Shown here: piece by piece, positions 1 to 4,717 of the stretch
Numbering within the stretch: position 1 is the first letter of the stretch
How the letters are laid out: each line of letters starts with the position of its first letter
Program-made: the position numbers and the translations under genes
Assembly: GCA_031255875.1 (NCBI GenBank)
Contig: JAIRRR010000270.1
Span: forward strand, 1-5,754
Length of the DNA stretch: 5,754 nt
Direction of reading: 5' to 3'
Source: Treponema sp.
GTDB taxonomy: Bacteria; Spirochaetota; Spirochaetia; Treponematales; Breznakiellaceae
Notes under the pieces: generated by a model
Told to the model about the DNA's origin: nothing
Databases searched by the model: none
The model's input: the letters and a program-made list of their open reading frames with translations, nothing else

Positions 1-1
1 C

Positions 2-1327
2 AGCAGCGTTAAGACAGCCGGCGCTGCCGGCGCGGAAGATCTGGCCCGCGTTTACGCCACGGCGTCCCTGGTAAAAAAAGAAGCGCGCGCGGCCTACCTG
101 GCCTTTACCAAAGAGGTAATAACCGGCTCCTGTAAGGAACTTTACGGCAGCGTCAGGCGCGCGCTTGAAGAGCGGCCTGCGGGGATTGTCGCGGACCTTA
201 ACGGCTCGGCGCGGACCCTGTCCATCGACAGGGAATTTTTTACGGGCCTCGGGGCCAGGTACCGCTCGATAAATTCCGAGCCCGGGAAGATAGTCCACCG
301 GATAGTTCCCGAAGGCGAGTCGCTTGAACCCTGCCGCCTTTTTCTGGAAGAGGCCCACCGGGATGACCCCGCCTTTGCGCTGGGCTATGTGCCCGACTGC
401 GACGGGGATCGGGGCAACCTGGTCGTCTGGGACGAGGCCGGGGCAGGGGCCCGCATCCTTGAGGCGCAGGAAGTGTTCGCCCTGGCCTGCGTTTCCGAAC
501 TGGCGCATCTTGTGTGGGCCGGGGAACTTTCTTTTGACCGCACGGGGAACGCCCTGCAAAAAGCCGCAGTGGCGGTGAACGATCCCACTTCCATGCGCGT
601 TGACAGGATCGCCCGGGCCTTTGGCGCTTCGGTGTTCCGCGCCGAAGTGGGAGAGGCCAACGTGGTGGGCCTCGCGCAGAAACTCCGGGACAAAGGCTAT
701 CTGGTGCGCATTTTGGGCGAAGGTTCCGCAGGCGGCAACATAACCCACCCTTCGGCGGTAAGGGACCCGGTGAATACCGTCATGGCCCTGCTGAAGCTGC
801 TCTGCATCCGTTCGGTTGCGGGCAGAAAGGGCTTTTTCGAGCTTTGGTGCGGCCTTTCCGATCAGGCCGGGGCGTACCGCCCGGACTTTACCCTTTCCGA
901 CATCATCGCCAGCCTTCCCGCCTTTGCCACCACCGGCGCTTATACCCCCGAGGCGGCGCTCCGGGTAAAAACAGCCGATCACGCCCTGCTTAAAGACCGC
1001 TACCAGGAAGTTTTTTTGCGGGAATGGGATGCGCGGAAAGAATACCTGGCGCAACGCTACGGTATCGCGGGCTGGGAAGCGGCGGCGTACAACGGCACGG
1101 AGGAAAATCGGGGTCTCGGGCGCTTCGGCGAGGCCGGGCGCGGCGGGCTTAGAATTGTTTTTTCCAGTAAGGCGGGCGGCCGGACGGCCTCTATCTGGAT
1201 GAGAGGTTCCGGCACGGAGCCGGTTTTCAGGATTATGGCCGACGCCGAAGGCCGGGACAGCCGCCTTGAACGGGACCTCATCGAATGGCAGCGCCGCATG
1301 GTCACCGAGGCCGACTGTAATGATTAG
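2..1327 (+). CDS. Phosphoglucomutase/phosphomannomutase family protein, 5'-truncated by the window
   Basis: This is the C-terminal 441 residues of an alpha-D-phosphohexomutase; the reading frame is open from base 2 and ends at TAG 1325-1327. Such cytosolic enzymes interconvert sugar 1- and 6-phosphates through a phosphoserine and a bound Mg2+. Seen here: the metal-binding loop DCDGDR (visible residues 132-137, a variant of the usual DxDGDR), a sugar-recognition loop GEGSAGG (residues 239-245, close to the family GEeSGG), and the C-terminal phosphate-binding loop RGSGTEP (401-407). The catalytic serine loop normally lies some 130-150 residues before the metal loop, so it should fall just outside the window. 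Its absence is therefore not evidence of inactivity. Substrate (glucose, mannose or glucosamine phosphate) cannot be decided. A PUR-domain gene follows after 29 nt on the same strand and is probably co-transcribed. Confidence 0.88.
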   Translation, partial: SSVKTAGAAGAEDLARVYATASLVKKEARAAYLAFTKEVITGSCKELYGSVRRALEERPAGIVADLNGSARTLSIDREFFTGLGARYRSINSEPGKIVHRIVPEGESLEPCRLFLEEAHRDDPAFALGYVPDCDGDRGNLVVWDEAGAGARILEAQEVFALACVSELAHLVWAGELSFDRTGNALQKAAVAVNDPTSMRVDRIARAFGASVFRAEVGEANVVGLAQKLRDKGYLVRILGEGSAGGNITHPSAVRDPVNTVMALLKLLCIRSVAGRKGFFELWCGLSDQAGAYRPDFTLSDIIASLPAFATTGAYTPEAALRVKTADHALLKDRYQEVFLREWDARKEYLAQRYGIAGWEAAAYNGTEENRGLGRFGEAGRGGLRIVFSSKAGGRTASIWMRGSGTEPVFRIMADAEGRDSRLERDLIEWQRRMVTEADCND

Positions 1328-1356
1328 CGAAAACATAACACGGGGGAGATAAAGCC

Positions 1357-1800
1357 ATGGGAATACGGGGCGAGATTTTTTCGACAAAGGTAATATTGCA
1401 AAACAGGTCTTATTTTTTCAACGTAAAGGAAAACCGCATGGGGGACCTGTACCTTAACATCGTGGAAAGCAAAAACCGGGACACCGGCGGCTTTGAGCGC
1501 CAGTCGGTGATTCTTTTTGCCGACGACCTCAGGGAATTCTTGCAGGGCTTTGACGAGTCCCTCAAGGTTCTGGAAAAGGCGATCCGTGAAAAGCGGCGTA
1601 CCCAGAATCCGGCGCCAAGATCTTCGGGCGAATCCGCCGCGGACCGGGACAGGCCCGCCAGGGGCGGGCGCTTTGTGGTCAAAAAAGGGAGAAGCCCCAA
1701 TGCCGCCGGCAAAGGTCCCCCGGCAAGATCGCCGGGGAAAGGCGGCGCTCCGGGAACTTCGCGGAAAACCGTGGTCCGCAGGCCGAGGAAAAGGGACTAG
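1357..1800 (+). CDS. PUR-alpha-like (Bpur/DUF3276-type) nucleic-acid-binding protein
   Basis: A 147-residue protein with an N-terminal PUR domain (about residues 3-80) and a basic, probably disordered tail. Visible family features are the GEIFSTK start, the aromatic/basic block RSYFFNVKENRMGDLYLNI (18-36), the VESKNRD turn and GFERQSV strand, then an amphipathic helix (FADDLREFL onward). PUR proteins bind single-stranded DNA or RNA, usually as dimers; in Borrelia the homologue Bpur is a DNA/RNA-binding regulator. From about residue 80 the sequence is rich in K, R, G, P and S, which could add nonspecific nucleic-acid contacts. This tail seems longer than in the short spirochaetal homologue I recall. 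ATG at 1357 is preceded by a strong Shine-Dalgarno GGGGGAG (1342-1348) at 8-nt spacing. It lies 29 nt after the phosphohexomutase stop and faces rnhB convergently. Its target is unknown. Confidence 0.85.
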   Translation: MGIRGEIFSTKVILQNRSYFFNVKENRMGDLYLNIVESKNRDTGGFERQSVILFADDLREFLQGFDESLKVLEKAIREKRRTQNPAPRSSGESAADRDRPARGGRFVVKKGRSPNAAGKGPPARSPGKGGAPGTSRKTVVRRPRKRD

Positions 1801-1801
1801 G

Positions 1802-1820
1802 GGCCTGTCTCAGACCAGCC
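1802..1820. repeat. Imperfect inverted repeat at the convergent gene junction
   Basis: GGC-ct-GTC, loop TCA, GAC-ca-GCC: two 3-bp stem segments around a 2x2 mismatch. It begins 2 nt after the PUR gene's stop and places the TGA stop of rnhB in and beside the loop. It has no U-tract on either side, so it is only a weak candidate for a bidirectional transcription stop. I see no better terminator between these convergent genes. Confidence 0.2.
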
Positions 1821-2466
1821 AGGGTTCCGGGCGCCACCTGAAGCTCATGCGCTGGATGGGGGAGGGGCCGTACCGGGCAAGCCGCGCGTAATGTTCTTTC
1901 GTGGGGTAGCCCTTGTGCCCGTCGTAGCCGTATTCGGGGTAGATCCAGGAGTAGCGTTTCATCAGCCGGTCGCGGGCCGTCTTGGCCAGGATCGAAGCGG
2001 CCATTACTTCGGGGACCAGCCCGTCCGCCCTGACCAGCGCTTTGCAGGGGATGGGGATATCCGGGACGAATTTGCCGTCGGCGATGCCCGAAAGCGCGGA
2101 AGAAGGGAAGCCGGGTGTTCCGGCAAAGCCGGCGGCCATTTCCAGAAAGGCCCGCCTCATGGCAAGGAGGCTGGCCCGGTGGATGTTGATTCTGTCGATT
2201 TCCGCCGCGGAAACCCAGCCTATGCCCCAGGCAAGGGCGCTGAGGTAAATAGCCCGCATGGCCTTTTCCCGCTTTCCGGCGCTGAGTTTCTTGGAGTCGC
2301 CGAGCAGATCGGGCGGAAAGTCCGCGGGCAGTATAACCGCAGCGGCGCAGACAGGGCCGGCCAGGGGCCCCCGGCCCGCCTCGTCCAGGCCGCAGACCCT
2401 GCCGCCCGCGCCGGATCCGGCAGCGCCGCCCGCCCCGCAGCGGCTGCGCGAAACGGGAACCGCCAT
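1810..2466 (-). CDS. rnhB: Ribonuclease HII
   Basis: A 218-residue RNase HII, which cuts the RNA strand of RNA/DNA hybrids and removes misincorporated ribonucleotides from DNA. The fold signature is clear: GLDEAGRGPLAGP (residues 26-38) with catalytic D28 and E29, DSKKLS (57-62), INIHRASLLAM (93-103), a third acid in ADGK (D130), D148 in VRADGLVPEVMAASILAKTA (from 145), and HKGYPTKEH (184-192). All four expected acidic positions are present. Around D148 the common GDAKS text is replaced by ADGLVPE, and the C-terminal GP-x-x-HR-x-SF motif reads GPSPIQRMSF, with Q for H. Residues 1-22 are a Gly/Ala-rich extension before the conserved start. ATG at 2466-2464 follows the phosphoribosyltransferase stop by 1 nt, so the two are probably translationally coupled; no good Shine-Dalgarno is visible. 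The gene converges on the PUR gene. Confidence 0.93.
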   Translation of the reverse strand: MAVPVSRSRCGAGGAAGSGAGGRVCGLDEAGRGPLAGPVCAAAVILPADFPPDLLGDSKKLSAGKREKAMRAIYLSALAWGIGWVSAAEIDRINIHRASLLAMRRAFLEMAAGFAGTPGFPSSALSGIADGKFVPDIPIPCKALVRADGLVPEVMAASILAKTARDRLMKRYSWIYPEYGYDGHKGYPTKEHYARLARYGPSPIQRMSFRWRPEPWLV

Positions 2467-2467
2467 G

Positions 2468-3088
2468 TTAAAGGGGCCTTTGCTTTATAGAGCCCAGGAT
2501 ATCCTTCAGTTCCGGATCGTCCGCGTAATAGTACTTTTCAAGCTCTTCCGAGCTAAGCCCCACAAGTTCGTGGCTCAGGTAGTGTATCCACATATCCTCG
2601 CCGGAACTTGGCAGATCGAATTTCCGGCACCAGTAGTCGGGCTGGACGGGCAGCTGGCTGGGCTTGTCGGGGAAGTGCTTGTAATCATGGACCGCTACTT
2701 TGATATCCTTCCGGGGAATTCCCGTTTCCAGGATAATACGGGTCAGGTAGTTGATGGTCCTGCCGGTGTCGAAAATATCATCCACCAGGAGGACCCGGTC
2801 GCCTATCCTGAGGTATTTCGGATCGTAGGTCCAGCCTTCAACTTTGATATCGTCCGCCTCGCCGATTCCGGTATACGACCGTGCCACCACTGCGGCGTAG
2901 TACACCGGCCGGCCTTCTTTCTGCCGGCGCAGTATCTTGAAGTACTCGCTGATCACATTTCCCAGATACGCGCCCCCCCTGAGGGACACGTAAATAACAT
3001 CCGGCGTAAAACCGTCCTGGTTTATCCGGTAGGCCAGTTTAAGGGCGTTGTTCCGTACCACATCGTAGGGGAGAAATTGTTTGTCCAT
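2468..3088 (-). CDS. PRPP-binding phosphoribosyltransferase (hypoxanthine/xanthine type, COG2236-like)
   Basis: A 206-residue type I phosphoribosyltransferase. The PRPP-binding signature VLLVDDIFDTGRT (about residues 99-111) is complete, and SLRGGAYLG (35-43) fits the pyrophosphate-binding loop. The WCRKFDLPSSGEDMWIHYLS segment (from 153) resembles the C-terminal part of the predicted purine phosphoribosyltransferases of COG2236. Such enzymes join a nucleobase to PRPP in purine salvage; the exact base cannot be read from the sequence. I place the start at ATG 3088-3086 (MDKQFLPYDV), because the in-frame ATG at 3142 would overlap the preceding tautomerase gene by 28 nt and add 18 residues unlike the family. 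This start has no recognisable Shine-Dalgarno, but an extended -10 like sequence sits 6 nt upstream. The gene lies 26 nt after the tautomerase stop and 1 nt before rnhB. A run of seven G on the coding strand (2973-2979) encodes part of the RGGA loop. Confidence 0.85.
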   Translation of the reverse strand: MDKQFLPYDVVRNNALKLAYRINQDGFTPDVIYVSLRGGAYLGNVISEYFKILRRQKEGRPVYYAAVVARSYTGIGEADDIKVEGWTYDPKYLRIGDRVLLVDDIFDTGRTINYLTRIILETGIPRKDIKVAVHDYKHFPDKPSQLPVQPDYWCRKFDLPSSGEDMWIHYLSHELVGLSSEELEKYYYADDPELKDILGSIKQRPL

Positions 3089-3094
3089 GAAAGG

Positions 3095-3103
3095 ATTGTA
3101 GCA
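3095..3103 (-). promoter_or_regulatory. Candidate extended -10 promoter for the phosphoribosyltransferase gene, leaderless arrangement
   Basis: On the minus strand the bases read TGC-TACAAT, matching the extended -10 pattern TGn-TAnAAT. Only 6 nt (CCTTTC) separate it from the ATG at 3088. Transcription from it would start at or next to the A of the start codon, giving a leaderless mRNA. This agrees with the lack of a Shine-Dalgarno there. No good -35 is visible at 16-18 bp. The site lies in the short gap after the tautomerase stop, so it would be an internal promoter of the operon. Confidence 0.35.
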
Positions 3104-3114
3104 TATTTTCCGGG

Positions 3115-3456
3115 CTAATGATACATCCCGTGGTCCCCCCACTCTTCAAATTCAAGCACGGACATATAAACATTGTCCTTGGGTATTCCCAGATCCTTAT
3201 CCAGAACATCGAACAGGTCGTTGACAAATCGCTTTTTCCCTTCCGGATCGGCCTTTGTATACACCCGGATATCTACATAGGCGCAGGGCACCGCTTTCCC
3301 GCCCTTGTACATAGAGCGGCCTGCGGATATGTCGACTATAGTACCTTCCTCGACCTTTCCGGGAATAACGGTTATCAACCGGCCGATTTCTGATTTAAGC
3401 TTTTCCTTTTGGCTGTCCGAAAGCTTTTCCGAGGTGCTGAGTCCAACGTAGGGCAT
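3115..3456 (-). CDS. MIF-like tautomerase superfamily protein
   Basis: A 113-residue protein of the tautomerase/macrophage migration inhibitory factor family, about the length of animal MIF. Pro2, exposed after removal of Met1, is the catalytic base of the family. K34 (in IPGKVEEG) and Y97 (in NVYMSV) match MIF active-site Lys and Tyr, and GGKAVPCAYVDI (52-63) aligns with the MIF GGSSEPCALCSL strand. Only the first Cys of the MIF CxxC is kept (C58), and the Asn two residues after the active-site Tyr is Ser here. The likely activity is keto-enol tautomerisation of a phenylpyruvate-like compound in the cytoplasm, probably as a trimer; the natural substrate is unknown. ATG at 3456 has a strong Shine-Dalgarno AAGGAG (3468-3463) at 6 nt. 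The gene follows the AraC-type regulator after 109 bp and precedes the phosphoribosyltransferase by 26 nt. Confidence 0.82.
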   Translation of the reverse strand: MPYVGLSTSEKLSDSQKEKLKSEIGRLITVIPGKVEEGTIVDISAGRSMYKGGKAVPCAYVDIRVYTKADPEGKKRFVNDLFDVLDKDLGIPKDNVYMSVLEFEEWGDHGMYH

Positions 3457-3500
3457 GATAGTCTCCTTCTCAATCTCTTGCGCGTTTATACACGGCCTGG

Positions 3501-3521
3501 CAGATCCGTCAAACAGATCCG
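3501..3521. repeat. Short direct repeat, two CAGATCCG copies
   Basis: CAGATCCG occurs at 3501-3508 and again at 3514-3521, a 13-bp period with a 5-nt spacer. Both copies lie in the presumed 5' leader of the tautomerase gene, just downstream of its candidate promoter. Flanking GCCTG (3495-3499) and CAGGC (3528-3532) are complementary and could close a loose hairpin around the pair. Regulator half-sites or chance are both possible. Confidence 0.25.
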
Positions 3522-3540
3522 CTGGTACAGGCTGCTTATA

Positions 3541-3569
3541 AGCGTAAAAGATCGCCCGGTTTTTGTCAA
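3541..3569 (-). promoter_or_regulatory. Candidate sigma-70 promoter of the tautomerase gene
   Basis: The minus strand reads TTGACA (3569-3564, a perfect -35), a 17-bp spacer, then TACGCT (3546-3541). The -10 matches the consensus only at the first, second and last bases, the most important ones. The -35 overlaps the TGA stop of the upstream AraC-type gene. Transcription would start near 3534 and give a leader of about 78 nt that carries the CAGATCCG direct repeat and the strong Shine-Dalgarno. This would allow the tautomerase, phosphoribosyltransferase and rnhB to be expressed apart from the regulator. Confidence 0.45.
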
Positions 3570-4549
3570 TTTTTCCCGGTTGTATTTGTTCCGGCCGTGT
3601 TTGGCGGCCAGCCGAAATTCAGCGTGGCTTCGGCCGGGGTAAAATCCACCGTTTGCAGGTATATTTTGCGGTATTCCAGCGGGGAAAGGCTTGTATAACG
3701 CTTAAAAACCCTGGAAAACTGGAACTGGTTTTCAAAACCGAACCAGCCGGCAATTTCGCTGATGCGCTTGTTCGTAGAAATAAGAAGTCCGGCAGCCCCC
3801 TCGATTTTGAGGCGGAGGAAGTACTGGAGGGGGCTCATCTTGATTTTCTGCTTGAAGATGCGGGTGAAGTATTCGGGCGAAAGGGCAAGAAGGCGGGCTA
3901 TTTCGTCCATGCTGACAGAATGGCGCAGCGACTTTTCCATAATCGCCACAGCCTTCTTAACGTGGATTGCCGCCATCTCCGATACGGGCATGTCGCGGAT
4001 GACCTTTTTGGGGAGGGGGGCGTAAAAAGAAGGCGGCATCGGCCCCCCCGTGTTCCCGCTGTCCAGGAATTCGGGCAGTTTTTCGGCAATGGCTTTATGG
4101 TAAACTTTGTACAGCAGGCTGAGAAAATCATATTCCGCCGCCTTGGCAAGGGCGCGATCGTTGGAGCGGAAGAGTTCCGCGATTTCCTCGCACTGAAAAC
4201 GGAGGGAAAGGCTTGCCGTGGTTTGCTGGCCAAAACGTTCGAGCAGGCAGTCGAGAAAGGCTGAAAGTTTTTCGTCGTTGTCGTTAAGCCGGAACAGGAT
4301 TGCGTAGTACGCCACGGGGCGGCGGCTTTTCCTGTTGGGAATGATCTGGTGGTACGTGTCCCCGCGGTTAAGGAAAAATTTGCCCTTCGCAATGGGGTAC
4401 CGACCGGTACCTATAAGGAAAATGCCGGAGCCTTCAAGGAAAAAAACAACCTCGTATTCATTTTTTTGGTGGCGGTGAAAGCGGCCGTGCCAGGCGATCC
4501 GGTCATCCTCGATCAGGTTGTACTCGAAAACCACGTCCCAAAGAATCAT
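3566..4549 (-). CDS. AraC-family transcriptional regulator
   Basis: A 327-residue AraC/XylS-type regulator. The N-terminal part (about residues 15-90) looks like the usual cupin-type sensing domain: HRHQKNEYEVVFFLEGSG is the typical opening, with a later RGDTYHQIIPN. A helical linker follows, and residues about 196-298 form the double helix-turn-helix DNA-binding domain: SMDEIARLLALSPEYFTRIF (213-232) and RISEIAGWFGFENQFQFSRV (262-281), then the hallmark FKRYTSLSPLEYRK. Start at ATG 4549 is fixed on the upstream side by an in-frame TAA nine bases before it; the Shine-Dalgarno is weak. Regulators of this build sense a small ligand, often a sugar. The divergent sugar-type ABC ATPase gene 168 bp away is the probable target. 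The linker region is encoded by two homopolymer-rich stretches (G7 on the coding strand at 4043-4049; C6TC4 at 4010-4020). Confidence 0.92.
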   Translation of the reverse strand: MILWDVVFEYNLIEDDRIAWHGRFHRHQKNEYEVVFFLEGSGIFLIGTGRYPIAKGKFFLNRGDTYHQIIPNRKSRRPVAYYAILFRLNDNDEKLSAFLDCLLERFGQQTTASLSLRFQCEEIAELFRSNDRALAKAAEYDFLSLLYKVYHKAIAEKLPEFLDSGNTGGPMPPSFYAPLPKKVIRDMPVSEMAAIHVKKAVAIMEKSLRHSVSMDEIARLLALSPEYFTRIFKQKIKMSPLQYFLRLKIEGAAGLLISTNKRISEIAGWFGFENQFQFSRVFKRYTSLSPLEYRKIYLQTVDFTPAEATLNFGWPPNTAGTNTTGKN

Positions 4550-4575
4550 GGCTTCAGCTTATCACGGGAAAAAGG

Positions 4576-4605
4576 ATAATATCAAGATTTGATATATAGA
4601 GTTAA
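4576..4605 (-). promoter_or_regulatory. Candidate promoter of the AraC-type gene
   Basis: On the minus strand TTAACT (4605-4600, 4 of 6 to TTGACA), an 18-bp spacer and TATTAT (4581-4576, 5 of 6 to TATAAT) are preceded by an extended -10 TG at 4584-4583 (TGA-TATTAT). The start site would be near 4569, about 20 nt before the ATG. A perfect inverted repeat (4579-4595) covers the -10 and part of the spacer, so a bound regulator would block polymerase. Confidence 0.42.
4579..4595. repeat. Perfect 17-bp inverted repeat, operator candidate
   Basis: ATATCAA-gat-TTGATAT has two perfect 7-bp arms around a 3-bp centre. It lies in the AT-rich spacer between the divergent AraC-type and ABC ATPase genes and overlaps the candidate -10 of the former. 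Palindromes are more typical of LacI, GntR or CRP-like dimers than of AraC proteins, which usually use direct repeats, so the bound protein may be a different one. The AT-richness of the spacer raises the chance of coincidence. Confidence 0.4.
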
Positions 4606-4637
4606 AATCTGCCAAAGATAGCTTCATTTTCCTTTTG

Positions 4638-4643
4638 TATACT
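4638..4643 (+). promoter_or_regulatory. Possible -10 element for the ABC ATPase gene, without a visible -35
   Basis: TATACT (5 of 6 to TATAAT) stands in a T-rich run (TTTTGTATACT). No -35-like hexamer is found at 15-19 bp. That would fit a promoter dependent on an activator such as the adjacent AraC-type protein, with a start near 4650 and a leader of about 68 nt. It is the best -10 on this strand in the spacer but remains weak evidence. GCTTCA occurs at 4551-4556 and 4621-4626, exactly 70 bp apart, the second just upstream of this element. Confidence 0.28.
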
Positions 4644-4703
4644 GAAACAAGGTTGAAAATCGAATCAAACGAAAGCGGGACAAAACTTGTCTGTAATCGT
4701 ATT

Positions 4704-4710
4704 AAGGGGA
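4704..4710 (+). promoter_or_regulatory. Ribosome binding site deciding the GTG start of the ABC ATPase
   Basis: AAGGGGA lies 7 nt before GTG at 4718. It supports GTG 4718 rather than the in-frame ATG at 4748, which has no purine-rich site at a suitable distance and would remove the first ten residues of the N-terminal strand. Confidence 0.7.
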
Positions 4711-4717
4711 CCGTAAG

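Noticed and set aside
294..302. Lys-to-Arg change in the second Walker A of the ABC ATPase as a sign of inactivation (visible residues 294-302)
   Set aside because: A degenerate second site reading GLVGAGRTE is normal for RbsA/MglA-type double ATPases.
1517..1891. Second plus-strand frame overlapping the PUR gene tail
   Set aside because: It is an out-of-frame reading of a repetitive basic tail that runs on into the rnhB antisense strand. It has no ribosome site and no domain.
1891..2490. Plus-strand open frame of 199 codons
   Set aside because: It is antisense to rnhB, with low-complexity Gly/Ala/Arg-rich translation and no recognisable motif.
2258..3118. Long plus-strand open frame of 286 codons
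   Set aside because: It lies antisense to rnhB and the phosphoribosyltransferase, both with clear catalytic motifs. Its own translation shows no domain and is an effect of GC-rich codon use.
3089..3142. Upstream in-frame ATG at 3142 for the phosphoribosyltransferase
   Set aside because: It would overlap the tautomerase coding end by 28 nt and add 18 residues without family likeness. The family-like protein begins at MDKQFLPYDV.
3563..4264. Plus-strand open frame of 233 codons
   Set aside because: It is antisense to the AraC-type regulator, whose double helix-turn-helix is unmistakable.
4653..4668. TTGA...TCAA inverted repeat upstream of the ABC gene
   Set aside because: It has only 4-bp arms with all inner positions mismatched, which is within chance in AT-rich DNA.
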